The notes under the pieces: model-generated
Seen by the model: only the letters and a program-made list of their open reading frames with translations
Databases searched by the model: none
What the model was told of the DNA's origin: nothing
Translations under genes and position numbers: made by a program
Part shown: positions 34,387-43,066 of the stretch, piece by piece
How positions within the stretch are numbered: the first letter of the stretch is position 1
Layout of the letters: each line of letters starts with the position of its first letter
Source of the DNA: Spirochaetota bacterium
GTDB taxonomy: Bacteria; Spirochaetota; Spirochaetia; Treponematales; UBA12059
DNA length: 64,000 nt
Direction of reading: 5' to 3'
Assembly (NCBI GenBank): GCA_018816345.1
Contig: JAHIWG010000143.1
Span: 1-64,000, forward strand

Positions 34387-35714
34387 GCGGTCGTCCGTCC
34401 CGGGCCGCCGGCGAAGGCGTCGGCGAAGGCGTCGGCGAGGCGCTCGGCGAGCGCGGCCGGCTGGAGGTTATACGACGAGTAGCGCGTCATCGCGTCGCGG
34501 GCCAGCGCGGCGTAGCGCTCCGCGGCCCGCTGAGTCTCCAGGCCCGAGCCCGGCTCGCGGAGGAGCGAGGCGAAGACCTTGCCCGCCTCGTCGAGGAAGG
34601 CGGGGAACGTCCAGGCGAACGCCTCGTCCCCCGCGCCGAACTTGCCGGTAGCGGCGGCCGCGCCGGCGATCGCCGCCGGCACCCCGGGTCCCTTCGAGGC
34701 CAGGGCCGCTAGCGGCGCGTCGTGGAACGGCCCCCTCCGGCGCTCGGCCTCCGCCGCGATGGCCGCGGCGTAGTCCCTCGCGAGCGACTCTAGGGCGCTC
34801 GACGAGGAGCCCCGGTAGCGCGAAACGTAGTCGCCCAGGGACTCGCAGTCGGGCGCCGGCTCCTTGAAGATCCGGCCGATGACCGCCTTTGCCTCCTCGC
34901 CGTTCCGCTGGACGAAGCGGTAGCGCCTGACCCTCGAGAGTATAGTCGGGATCATCGCCTGCCTGCGGCTCGTCGTCAGCACGAAGACGGCGTGCTCCGG
35001 CGGCTCCTCGAGGATCTTAAGGAGGGCGTTGCGCGACCCGTCGAGCATCCGGTCGGCGTGCTCGACTATTATTGTCTTCTTCCTGCCGTACGGCGCCAGC
35101 CTCGCCCAGAACTCCATGGCCCGGACCTGGAAAACGGGCGTCGCGGAGGGGAGCATGTCCTCGAGCTTGGCGCAGGTCGCCAGCAGCTTGGCGGCTTCCT
35201 TGGCCGCGGCGGCGTCGTCAAGCGCCGAGCCCGCGAGAGCGCCCGCGGGAGCACCTAGCGGCGCGGTCCCCGGGGCGCAGGCGTCTATCCCCTCGAGCGC
35301 CGAGCGTACGAGCGGCATCGCCTTCGATAGCCTGCCCTCCTCGCCCTCGTAGAGTTCCCTGTCGAACCTCCGCACGAGCTTCCTCGCGGCCCGTATGAAG
35401 AAATACCGCGAGGCCGTGCCGGGCGCGCGCTCCATCATCGCGGCGCCTATGGCCAGCTCCTCGCGGAACGACTTCGGGCCCATGAGGAGAATGTCCTGAT
35501 GGACGAGCGTCCTATGCCTGGCGCATTGGGGGCAGGGGCAGTTCCACGAGGCGTCCCTCTCGCACGACAGGGCCCGTGACAGCTCGAGTGCCGAGCTCAG
35601 TTTCGCCGAGAGCGGCGGCCCCTCGAACATGATGGAGCCCGGGAGTTCCCCGCGGCCCATATCGGCGCGGAGCGAGGAGACGGCCTCTACTTGGCCCAGT
35701 ACGTTCTCGAACAC
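34383..35714 (-). CDS. holB: DNA polymerase III delta-prime subunit-like protein
   Basis: 443 residues, longer than usual (about 330). Clamp-loader architecture: VLGQVEAVSSLRADM, a degenerate P-loop (FEGPPLSAKL), zinc-finger cysteines (CPCPQCARH) and the region KTIIVEHADRMLDGSRNALL followed by KILEEPPEHAVFVLTTS and ILSRVRRYRF, where the family SRC reads SRV. A degenerate Walker A is normal for delta-prime. An Ala/Gly-rich insertion lies at about 140-170. It overlaps the kinase gene by 4 nt and begins 4 nt after cvpA. Confidence 0.88.
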   Translation of the reverse strand: MFENVLGQVEAVSSLRADMGRGELPGSIMFEGPPLSAKLSSALELSRALSCERDASWNCPCPQCARHRTLVHQDILLMGPKSFREELAIGAAMMERAPGTASRYFFIRAARKLVRRFDRELYEGEEGRLSKAMPLVRSALEGIDACAPGTAPLGAPAGALAGSALDDAAAAKEAAKLLATCAKLEDMLPSATPVFQVRAMEFWARLAPYGRKKTIIVEHADRMLDGSRNALLKILEEPPEHAVFVLTTSRRQAMIPTILSRVRRYRFVQRNGEEAKAVIGRIFKEPAPDCESLGDYVSRYRGSSSSALESLARDYAAAIAAEAERRRGPFHDAPLAALASKGPGVPAAIAGAAAATGKFGAGDEAFAWTFPAFLDEAGKVFASLLREPGSGLETQRAAERYAALARDAMTRYSSYNLQPAALAERLADAFADAFAGGPGRTTA

Positions 35715-35718
35715 CGGC

Positions 35719-36228
35719 TTAGGCCGTTCCCAGAGCCGATACGGCCGCCGCGGCCGACTCCGCGGCCTCGGGCGCCGGGAAGCTGGCCGCGACGATAGGC
35801 AGGAGCAGCCTGGAGACGAAGCTTCCCTCGAGCAGGGAAGCGGAGTCGAAGACTGGCTGGTACCTGAGCGCCAGGACGACGATGGCCGAGACTACGACGC
35901 CCTCGAGGGCGCCGAAGGCGAGCCCGAGCGCCTTATCGAGGATGTCCAGGTTCAAATTCTCGAGGACGCTCCGCAGGGATCGCTCGACTATCTTGACGAC
36001 TATGAATACTACGGCGAACGCCGCGACGAAGCCCGCGACGACCTCGAACCCGCCGAGGGGCTTCAGCGTCGATAGCCACGCCCCTATCGGCCGATAGAAG
36101 AAGATGCCCGAGAGGAGGCCTCCGACGACCGCGGCCATGGAAAGCACCTCGCCTATGATGCCCCTGAACCAGCAACGGAGGGCCGCGAGCGCGATAATCG
36201 CGAAGAGCACGTAATCGAGAGCGTTCAT
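35719..36228 (-). CDS. cvpA: CvpA family membrane protein
   Basis: 169 residues with about four membrane helices. The N-terminal motif NALDYVLFAIIALAALRCWF followed by GIIGEVLSMAAVVGG is typical of CvpA. Proposed roles in other bacteria include envelope homeostasis and biofilm formation. The ATG overlaps the murG stop by 4 nt, in the same minus-strand run as pgi, murG and holB. Confidence 0.88.
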   Translation of the reverse strand: MNALDYVLFAIIALAALRCWFRGIIGEVLSMAAVVGGLLSGIFFYRPIGAWLSTLKPLGGFEVVAGFVAAFAVVFIVVKIVERSLRSVLENLNLDILDKALGLAFGALEGVVVSAIVVLALRYQPVFDSASLLEGSFVSRLLLPIVAASFPAPEAAESAAAAVSALGTA

Positions 36229-37325
36229 GTCTTTTGTCCCTTCCGAATCCGTTCTAGTATCATGTCGGCGATGGCGGCGGCGGCGTCCGGCCTCGCCGTC
36301 TCCCTTGCCGCCTCCGCCATGCGCCCCCGTAGCTCGGCCGAGCCGAGGAGCGGCAGGAGAGCGGCGACGAGCGAGTCGGCGTTCGCGTCCTCGCCCGTGA
36401 GGCAGACAGCCGCGCCGGCGCCCGCGAGGAGGCGGGCGTTCTCTACCTGGTCCCCGCGGCTGCCGCCGTCGAGAGGCACGAAAACCATGGGCTTGCCCGC
36501 GGCCGCCCCCTCCCAGAGCGTGCCGGCCCCGGCCCTGCCCACGATGACGTCGGCGGCGGCGAGGAGGTCGGGCATCTCGGCCGAGACGTATTCGAAGCCC
36601 TTATAGTCGGGGTCGGCGGGACGGCACGGCGCGTTGCCGGGGCCGGCCTGGTGGGCGACGCGGGCCAGGCCCCGCAAGGCGGGGAGCGCCGCCTCCACGA
36701 GCTCGTTGACCTGCCTGGCGCCTTGGCTGCCTCCCAGGACCAGCACGATTGGCAGGTCGTCGCCGAAGCCCAGCCACGCGCGCCCCGCGGCGGCGTCGCC
36801 CTTGCCGATAGCCGCCCTGACCGGGTTGCCCGTGACGGCCGCGCGCGGCCGCTGCGCCTCGGGCAGGTATCCGAGGGTCCGTTCCCAGCTGACGAGGATG
36901 CGCTCGGCCCGCCCGGCGTTGAGCCGCGTGGCCAGCCCCGGGGACAGGTCCGACTCGTGGGTGAAGACCGGGATGCCCAGGGACGCGGCCGCCATGCACG
37001 GCGGGACGCTGACGTATCCGCCCTTGGAGAAGAGGATGGCGGGCGAGAGCCGCTTCAGTAGGCGCCTCGCGGCGAAGTACCCCGCGACCACCCTGAACGC
37101 GTCCGTCAGGTTCCTCGCCGATAGGGACCTGCGGAGCTTGCCCGACGGCACGGAGAAGAATTCGACGCCGGCCGCCTCGACGGCGGTCCGCTCGACCTCC
37201 TTCCCCGAGCCTATCCAGACGATGCGTCCGTCCCAGCGCTCGCGGAGGCGCTCGACGACGGCCAGGCCCGGGTAGACGTGCCCGCCCGTGCCTCCGCCCG
37301 TGAAAGCGACGCACCGCCCGCTCAT
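36225..37325 (-). CDS. murG: UDP-GlcNAc-lipid II transferase MurG
   Basis: Adds GlcNAc to lipid I on the inner face of the cytoplasmic membrane, the last cytosolic step of peptidoglycan synthesis. 366 residues from the ATG at 37325, which overlaps the pgi stop (ATGA); longer upstream starts would lie inside pgi. The donor/acceptor motif FTGGGTGGHVYPGLAVVERL is at the N-terminus, and the C-terminal UDP-GlcNAc site includes VLGGSQGARQVNEL and VGRAGAGTLWEGAAAGKP. Confidence 0.96.
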   Translation of the reverse strand: MSGRCVAFTGGGTGGHVYPGLAVVERLRERWDGRIVWIGSGKEVERTAVEAAGVEFFSVPSGKLRRSLSARNLTDAFRVVAGYFAARRLLKRLSPAILFSKGGYVSVPPCMAAASLGIPVFTHESDLSPGLATRLNAGRAERILVSWERTLGYLPEAQRPRAAVTGNPVRAAIGKGDAAAGRAWLGFGDDLPIVLVLGGSQGARQVNELVEAALPALRGLARVAHQAGPGNAPCRPADPDYKGFEYVSAEMPDLLAAADVIVGRAGAGTLWEGAAAGKPMVFVPLDGGSRGDQVENARLLAGAGAAVCLTGEDANADSLVAALLPLLGSAELRGRMAEAARETARPDAAAAIADMILERIRKGQKT

Positions 37326-38902
37326 AGGGCTCCGAGCAGGCGGACGTACGCGGCGAGGGCGGGATCGGACGGCCCACCCGCCGCGAGGGCGGCGGCGGTC
37401 AGCTTCTTCCCGAGCTGGACGCCCTCCTGGTCGAACGAGTTGAGGTTCCACGCGAAGCCCTGGAACATCACCTTGTTCTCGTAGTGGGCGAGGAGGGCGC
37501 CTAGGGCGCGGGGATCGAGCTCGTCCCCGACCAATAGGCTGGAGGGCCTTCCTCCGGGGAAGCGCTTGTTAGGATCGGCGTCGTCCTTGCCTACTGCGAA
37601 GGCGACGATCTGCGCCGCGAGGTTGGCGTTGAGCTTGCGGCGGGCGGTCGAGCCCTCGAAGGCCGGGTCGAAGCCGGACTGGTTCTTCCTGAAGCCGATG
37701 AACTGGATAGGCACGACGTCCGTGCCTTGATGGAGCAGCTGATAGAACGAGTGCTGGCCGTTCGTCCCCGGCTCCCCGAATACGGCGGGGCCCGAGGGGA
37801 TCGCGACAGGCCGCCCGGCCCTGTCCACGCGCTTGCCGTTCGATTCCATATCGAGCTGCTGCAGGTGGGCGGGGAATCGCGAGAGGGCCTGCGAGTAGGG
37901 CAGGACCGCGACGCCGGGTCGCCCCAGCACGTCTCGCTCGAATATCCCGAGCATCGCGTCCATCATCGCCGCGTTCCGGCGCAGGTCGGGCTCGAGAGCC
38001 AGCCGGTCCGCCTCGGCGGCTCCTCCGAGCATGGCCTCGAAGGTCTCGGGACCCAACGCCACCGACAGCACGACGCCGCCGACCGCGCTCGTGGCGCTAT
38101 AGCGGCCGCCTATGAAGTCGTCGATGTAGAAAGAGTCGAGGTAGGCGGGGTTCCTCGCGAGGGGGCTCGTCTCGCTCGTTACCGCGACGAGGTGCCTCGA
38201 CGGGTCGACCTTCCCGGACGACGCCAGCCATGCCTTCACGAGGGCCTCGTTCGCGAGCGTCTCCTGCGTCGTGCCGCTCTTCGATACCAGCACGAAGAGG
38301 CTCGTCTCGGGGTCGAGCCCAGAAAGGACGCCGTTGGCGTCGTCAGGGTCGACGTTGCTGATGAACGACGCCTCTAGCCCGAGGAGCCCTCGCTCCCGAG
38401 CCCATCGCTCCAGCGCCAAGTACAGGGCTCGCGGGCCTAGGTCCGATCCGCCTATGCCTATCTGCACGACCCGCTCGAAGCGCTTGCCGGTTGAGCCGAG
38501 CGTCGCGCCCGAGCGTACGCCTCGGGCGAATTCGGCCGCGCGCAGCCTCTCGGCCTCGTAGAACGCCCTGTAGTCCCTCCCGTCCTTGACGACGGGCCCG
38601 CAGGGAGTGCCGCGCGCTATATGGTGGAGCACCATGCGGCCCTCGCCCGGGTTCATTAGCTCGCCGGTCGCGACGGCCTCGTATTGGCCTAGCAGGTCGA
38701 GCTCGGCGGCGGCCCCGGCGAGCAGCGAGACCGTATCGTCGTCGGCGTCCATCGCGGCGTAGGAGTAATCGAGACCGCCGCCGGCGGCGATGACCCTCTC
38801 CCCGATACGTTCGGGCGTCAGGGCCGACGATAGCGGCGCGGCCTTTCTGCTAAGCAGCGTAGGCCAGGAAGAAAGCTCGTCTATGCGTTTCCATCGTTTC
38901 AT
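37322..38902 (-). CDS. pgi: Glucose-6-phosphate isomerase
   Basis: Interconverts glucose-6-phosphate and fructose-6-phosphate in glycolysis. 526 residues. Signatures are IDDFIGGRYSATSAVGG, VSKSGTTQETLANEALVKAW and GQHSFYQLLHQGTDVVPIQF, plus the C-terminal DQEGVQLGKKLT. The ATG is preceded by GGAAGG. It is the first gene of a minus-strand run that continues through murG, cvpA, holB and the two-component pair, all with 4-nt overlaps or tiny gaps. Confidence 0.97.
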   Translation of the reverse strand: MKRWKRIDELSSWPTLLSRKAAPLSSALTPERIGERVIAAGGGLDYSYAAMDADDDTVSLLAGAAAELDLLGQYEAVATGELMNPGEGRMVLHHIARGTPCGPVVKDGRDYRAFYEAERLRAAEFARGVRSGATLGSTGKRFERVVQIGIGGSDLGPRALYLALERWARERGLLGLEASFISNVDPDDANGVLSGLDPETSLFVLVSKSGTTQETLANEALVKAWLASSGKVDPSRHLVAVTSETSPLARNPAYLDSFYIDDFIGGRYSATSAVGGVVLSVALGPETFEAMLGGAAEADRLALEPDLRRNAAMMDAMLGIFERDVLGRPGVAVLPYSQALSRFPAHLQQLDMESNGKRVDRAGRPVAIPSGPAVFGEPGTNGQHSFYQLLHQGTDVVPIQFIGFRKNQSGFDPAFEGSTARRKLNANLAAQIVAFAVGKDDADPNKRFPGGRPSSLLVGDELDPRALGALLAHYENKVMFQGFAWNLNSFDQEGVQLGKKLTAAALAAGGPSDPALAAYVRLLGAL

Positions 38903-38966
38903 CGGTCATATCCTTCCATTAGCGAGGCTAGCGCAATCGCGATGAGTGTTTCGTTTCGATACGCTT

Positions 38967-38995
38967 ATACTATGCCTCCGATACCTTTTTTTCAA
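38967..38995 (-). promoter_or_regulatory. Putative pgi operon promoter
   Basis: On the minus strand, TTGAAA (38995-38990) is followed after 17 nt by TAGTAT (38972-38967), 5/6 and 4/6 matches to sigma-70 consensus. It lies in an A+T-richer stretch of the divergent pgi/PilZ intergenic region, about 65 nt before the pgi ATG. Confidence 0.45.
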
Positions 38996-39016
38996 TACGG
39001 GAACCAGCCCGGGGTG

Positions 39017-39050
39017 ATTCGTATACGAATGGGGGGTAATCTGGTATACT
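39017..39050 (+). promoter_or_regulatory. Extended -10 promoter with palindromic operator for the PilZ gene
   Basis: An extended -10, TGGTATACT (39042-39050), lies about 54 nt before the PilZ-gene ATG. The place of the -35 is taken by a perfect 14-bp palindrome, ATTCGTATACGAAT (39017-39030). An extended -10 often compensates for a poor -35, and a palindrome here suggests a dimeric regulator binding site. Confidence 0.55.
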
Positions 39051-39103
39051 GTAGGCGCCTAAGCGATGCCGGTCGCAGAAGAGTCGCCTCGTAGGGGAAC
39101 CGT

Positions 39104-40342
39104 ATGCCAAAACTCGTGACCTTCATTGAGAAAGAATTCATACTCAACCAGGTGAAGAAGAACGCCAGCAGGATCGTCGTGTTCGGCTCGGGCAAGAGCA
39201 TCGACGGCACGCTTAAATCGTTCGACAAGGAGACGCTCATCCTGAGCGCTACGGCCAAGGCCGCGGACTCCTTTAAGCCATGGGATCCGGTGTCGGTGTT
39301 CCTATCGTACCAGAGCCAGCGCGTGACCTTCCCCGGCAAGGTAAAGAAGATATGCGGGGGCGAGCTCGTCATAGGCCTGCCCGAGAACCTGATCAAGGCG
39401 CCTCAGCGCAAGGCCGTCCGCGTCCCGCCTCCCAAGGACCTCAAGCTGGAATTCCTCCTTCAGAACGAGAGGATACGGATCGACTGTCCCGAGTCGGGCG
39501 AGTACTCGGAGCTCCAGATGCCGGCCCTGAGCGTTGGATTCGATACCGGTACCATACACTCGCTCCTCGAGAGCTTCAGGGAGAAGACGTCGACGATGTA
39601 CTCGAAGAGCGGCATCGTCATGTTCAATAAGGGGCGGAAGCCCGAGACGGTCGAGGAGCGGCTCATCTCCGACATCGGCCGGACGCTCCTCGTTCCGAGC
39701 ACCCACAGCCCCCTGCCCTCGGCCGACCCCTACCCCGAGGGGCGCATAATAACGCAAGCCATGGCGGAGGCCTTCGAGGGGCCGTCGGTCTTCCTCGAAG
39801 GCTCCGCCCTCGAGAGGAGCCGCGCCGAGAAGACCGCGTCCGGCGTCGTCTCGGAGCTGTATTGCCCCATCCTGTATTACCAGTACGTCGTAGGGTACAT
39901 CTACCTGATGAACGACGAGACCAGGAAGACCTGCCTCGATTACCGGGCCGTCGACTTCTCGTGGGAATTCTCTCGTATACTCGCCTATAGCCTCAAGGCC
40001 AATAATTATTTCAGGCTCGACGAGGAGTACGCTCCGAATCCTTATAAGCCCCAGGTCGTCGACCTGTCGGCGGGCGGCTGCCTGCTCCTCATGCCCAAGG
40101 CGGCGTTCAAGGTCAAGCTCAAGAACGGGTCCGTGCTCGATATCGCCATATCGCGCGGGGATACCGGCGAGAGCGTCGCGATGAAGGGCCGCGTGGCGCG
40201 CCGCTTCGACGACAAGGAGAACGATTACTACGGCGTCGCCTTCATGAACGCGGATCAGGACGCGCTCGTGGAACTGCGGAAGTCCCTCTACGCCGATGAT
40301 TCGAGCCGCTTCGCCTGCGACGAAGCCACGCTCGAGCTCTGA
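39104..40342 (+). CDS. PilZ-domain protein with split c-di-GMP motifs
   Basis: 412 residues. An N-terminal YcgR/PilZN-like beta domain (about 15-98) is followed by the c-di-GMP motif RxxxR (R102-R106 in QRKAVRV). The second PilZ motif, DxSxxG (D320-G325 in VVDLSAGG), lies over 210 residues later instead of the usual few tens. The region between (about 130-300) includes YCPILYYQYVVGYIYLMND, which recalls a GAF-type fold. It is probably a c-di-GMP receptor, perhaps acting on motility. The promoter has a palindromic operator; the small membrane protein gene follows after 12 nt. Confidence 0.8.
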   Translation: MPKLVTFIEKEFILNQVKKNASRIVVFGSGKSIDGTLKSFDKETLILSATAKAADSFKPWDPVSVFLSYQSQRVTFPGKVKKICGGELVIGLPENLIKAPQRKAVRVPPPKDLKLEFLLQNERIRIDCPESGEYSELQMPALSVGFDTGTIHSLLESFREKTSTMYSKSGIVMFNKGRKPETVEERLISDIGRTLLVPSTHSPLPSADPYPEGRIITQAMAEAFEGPSVFLEGSALERSRAEKTASGVVSELYCPILYYQYVVGYIYLMNDETRKTCLDYRAVDFSWEFSRILAYSLKANNYFRLDEEYAPNPYKPQVVDLSAGGCLLLMPKAAFKVKLKNGSVLDIAISRGDTGESVAMKGRVARRFDDKENDYYGVAFMNADQDALVELRKSLYADDSSRFACDEATLEL

Positions 40343-40354
40343 ACGGAGATGCCT

Positions 40355-40597
40355 ATGGCAGGGGATTTTTCTATCATCGGCAGGATACGGCTGGCCTTCG
40401 AGGTCATGGCCCGGTGGGAGACGCTCGTGACCCTCGGCGCCTTCGTAGCGCTCTGGCTCCTGGCCCGTTACGTGGCCGATCCGTGGCGGAACGAGGGCCG
40501 GAGGACCGCCGCCCGCTCCTTTAAGTCGGCTAAGAAACCGGAGAAGGCCCCGGAAGCCGCCGACGCGATAGACGAGGACGACGAGCTTCCCGACTAA
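40355..40597 (+). CDS. Small single-pass membrane protein
   Basis: 80 residues from the ATG at 40355, chosen over 40349 because GGAG (40345-40348) is then at 6 nt. One membrane helix (about 22-40, WETLVTLGAFVALWLLARYV) is followed by a basic then acidic hydrophilic tail. No family is recognised. It directly follows the PilZ gene and is likely co-transcribed. Its 3' end overlaps the recQ 3' end on the opposite strand by 68 nt. Confidence 0.7.
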   Translation: MAGDFSIIGRIRLAFEVMARWETLVTLGAFVALWLLARYVADPWRNEGRRTAARSFKSAKKPEKAPEAADAIDEDDELPD

Positions 40598-42170
40598 GCG
40601 TCAGTCGGCCCTTCCAGGGGAATCGCCGCCCGGAGGCTAGGAGCCCAAGCTCTACGGCCCCCCTGATGGCTTCCTCCGCCTCGTCGAGCCGCCACTGCTT
40701 TAGCTCCCCAAGGCGCGCCGCCGTCGGGGAGCCGTGAGCCCCTATAAGGAACCCCGCCGCCTCCCTCGCCGTGAAACGCCTCGCGTGCCTCCTCGCGACC
40801 CCGATGATTTCCTCGGAACCCGGCGCGCGCCTCCCGTCGGAGCCTTCGCAACGGTCGCACGCGTCGCAGGCGACGGCCTCCGCGCCGTCCGCCCCTAGCG
40901 CCTTAAGGAGGAACGTCCTCCTGCAGCCGTAATCGCCCTCGGCGTACTCCTTCATCCTCGCGGCTCGGCTGGCGGACAGCGCGGAGGAAGGCGGCTCGGT
41001 CGATCCGTCCGCTTTTTTGCCGAGCCCGCCGGGCGCGTTCTCGGCCTCCGGCGGAACGGGTAGTCCCAAGGTGCCCGGGAGGCCCGCGAGTCCGTAGTCC
41101 CCGCGCGTCGCCTTCCTGATCAGGATAGCGTCGCAGGGCGCCCCGTCCCTTCCGGCCCTTCCCGATTCCTGCATATAGGCCTCGACGGAGCCGGGCTGCC
41201 CGAAGTGTATCACCGTCCTTACGTTAGGCTTATCCATCCCCATGCCGTAGGCGCACGTCGAGCATAGTATCCCCTCGTTCGAGGCCATGAACCACTCCTC
41301 GAGGGCTGATCGCTCCGGCTTATCGAGGCCGGCGTGGTAGAAACGCGCGTCGATGCCGGGGAAGGCTCCCCGTAGGTCCTCGGCCAGGATCTGTACGCCC
41401 GGCCTAGAGGCGGCGAACACGATAGCCGGCCTGGCGGCCGTCGCGACCGCCTCCCGCAGCGATCGCGTCATCGATAGCGAAGGCCTGACCTCGTACCGTA
41501 TATTCGGCCTGTCGGGCCCCCCGGATACGAGCTTGTAGGGGAGGCCGCCGAAGAGGACGCGGGTCATCCGCTCGAGTATAGGAGGCGAGGCCGTGGCGGT
41601 GAACGCGGTCACGACGCCGGGGGCGATGGCGCGTATCGCGTCTCCCAGGCCCAGGTAGGCCGGCCTGAACGTATCGCCCCACTCCGCGACGCAATGCGCC
41701 TCGTCGATGACGAAGTGGGATACCTTGGCGTTAGCCAGCCGCGCGCTCACTCCCGGAGCCGACAGGGATTCCGGATTGACAATGATTATCCTGGCCGACC
41801 CGTCGGCGATGGAGCCGAAGACCGTTTCCCGCTCTCCAGCCGTCATGCCGCCCTTGAGCACCGCCGCGCCGACGCCGGAGGCGGATAGCCGCCGGGCCTG
41901 ATCCGCCATGAGGCCTAGTAGGGGGTAGACGACGACGGTGGGCCCCGGGCACAAGGCCGCCGGCAACTGGAAGCAGAGGCTCTTCCCGGCGCCCGTAGGC
42001 AATATGACGACCTGGTTGCGCGGGGCTTCCCCACCGCCCTCCGCCCCGCTCCCGGCCTCGGCGCCGACGGCGTCCAGTATGTTCGACACGACGAGCCTCT
42101 GATACGGGAAGAGGTACCGTATGCCGAAGGCCTCCATCGCGTAATCGCCTATCGGATCCGAATAATCCAT
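40530..42170 (-). CDS. recQ: RecQ family ATP-dependent DNA helicase
   Basis: 546 residues. Helicase motifs: Q-motif region (FPYQRLVVSNIL), Walker A LPTGAGKSLCFQLPA, DEAH box (VIDEAHCVAEWG), TAFTATASP and motif VI QESGRAGRDG. Zinc-binding cysteines follow (YGCRRTFLL, then CDACDRC), with a winged-helix-like C-terminus and no obvious HRDC domain. It unwinds DNA 3'-5' in recombination and repair. There is no good ribosome site before the ATG, and nth lies 49 nt upstream on the same strand. Confidence 0.93.
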   Translation of the reverse strand: MDYSDPIGDYAMEAFGIRYLFPYQRLVVSNILDAVGAEAGSGAEGGGEAPRNQVVILPTGAGKSLCFQLPAALCPGPTVVVYPLLGLMADQARRLSASGVGAAVLKGGMTAGERETVFGSIADGSARIIIVNPESLSAPGVSARLANAKVSHFVIDEAHCVAEWGDTFRPAYLGLGDAIRAIAPGVVTAFTATASPPILERMTRVLFGGLPYKLVSGGPDRPNIRYEVRPSLSMTRSLREAVATAARPAIVFAASRPGVQILAEDLRGAFPGIDARFYHAGLDKPERSALEEWFMASNEGILCSTCAYGMGMDKPNVRTVIHFGQPGSVEAYMQESGRAGRDGAPCDAILIRKATRGDYGLAGLPGTLGLPVPPEAENAPGGLGKKADGSTEPPSSALSASRAARMKEYAEGDYGCRRTFLLKALGADGAEAVACDACDRCEGSDGRRAPGSEEIIGVARRHARRFTAREAAGFLIGAHGSPTAARLGELKQWRLDEAEEAIRGAVELGLLASGRRFPWKGRLTLSREARRPRLSRRRLPGPSPVS

Positions 42171-42219
42171 GCGGGGCTTACGGGCCTGCGAGCAGGGGCG
42201 CTTGAGGCTAAGGACCTCC

Positions 42220-42894
42220 CTAGCGAGCCTGATTAGTCTTTCGGCCCGCCGAGGCGGCGAGGCCGGGCGCCGACGGGCAGATCGACGCTAGCGGGCAGCC
42301 GTCGCAGGCAGGTTTCCGGGCGGTGCATACGAATTTGCCGTGGCGGTTGAGCGCATAGGAGAAGGCGGTCCATCGCTCCGGAGGGAGGGAGGCGCCGAGC
42401 AGCCTCTCGCTCTTCGCGGGATCGTCGGTCGGGGCCAGGCCTAGCCTGCGCGCCGTCCTCAGGACGTGGGTATCGACGACGATTCCCGGTTTCCCGTAGC
42501 AGACGCTGACTATCAGGTTAGCTGTTTTCCTCCCGACGCCGGGAAGCCTCGTTAATCGCTCTATCGTGTCGGGCACGACCGAACCGTACTCGGCTACGAG
42601 CATCTGAGCCGTGGCGACTATATGCGCCGCCTTGGCCCGGAAGAAGCCCGTGGTCCTCACGAGCGCCTCGACGTCGGCGACGTCGGCGGCGGCGAGGCTC
42701 TCCGGGTCGGGATAGGCGGCGAAGAGGCCGGGAGTGACCTTGTTCACCTGCTCGTCGGTGCATTGGGCGGATAGGATTACGGCTATGAGCAGCTCGAAGC
42801 AGCCATGGTAGTTCAACGCCGAGCCCGAGTCCGGCCAGATCGGTACGAGAGCCGAGTAGACGGCCTGGGCGAGGGCTGAGGATCGAGTTTCCAT
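42220..42894 (-). CDS. nth: Endonuclease III
   Basis: DNA glycosylase/AP lyase for oxidised pyrimidines. 224 residues from the ATG at 42894. The helix-hairpin-helix is LPGVGRKTANLIV with catalytic Asp in VVDTHV; the 4Fe-4S ligands are C-x6-C-x2-C-x5-C (CTARKPACDGCPLASIC). There is no Shine-Dalgarno. Instead a promoter-like TTGAGG (42930-42925), an 18-nt spacer and GATACT (42906-42901) ends 6 nt before the ATG, so the mRNA may be leaderless. Confidence 0.95.
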   Translation of the reverse strand: METRSSALAQAVYSALVPIWPDSGSALNYHGCFELLIAVILSAQCTDEQVNKVTPGLFAAYPDPESLAAADVADVEALVRTTGFFRAKAAHIVATAQMLVAEYGSVVPDTIERLTRLPGVGRKTANLIVSVCYGKPGIVVDTHVLRTARRLGLAPTDDPAKSERLLGASLPPERWTAFSYALNRHGKFVCTARKPACDGCPLASICPSAPGLAASAGRKTNQAR

Positions 42895-42956
42895 CAGCGG
42901 AGTATCGCATCGAGGCGCTACTCTCCTCAAGTATCTCCCTCGCGATAAATAGCGCA

Positions 42957-42985
42957 TTGCGGATATGCGCGCCGCGACCTATAAT
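42957..42985 (+). promoter_or_regulatory. Sigma-70 promoter of the secreted-protein gene
   Basis: TTGCGG (42957-42962), a 17-nt spacer and a perfect TATAAT (42980-42985). Transcription would start near 42992 and yield a leader of about 75 nt containing a perfect hairpin before the start at 43067. Confidence 0.6.
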
Positions 42986-43004
42986 AAGAACGTAGGGCGA
43001 TGCC

Positions 43005-43028
43005 GAGACGGGCGCCGTCGCCCGTCTC
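43005..43028 (+). promoter_or_regulatory. 5'-leader hairpin
   Basis: GAGACGGGCG (43005-43014) and CGCCCGTCTC (43019-43028) form a perfect 10-bp stem with a 4-nt loop, soon after the predicted transcription start and about 30 nt before the ribosome site. It probably stabilises the message; early termination is unlikely because no T-run follows. Confidence 0.55.
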
Positions 43029-43066
43029 CGGGGATGGATTCCCGGAACGCCGACATGGAGGAACGC

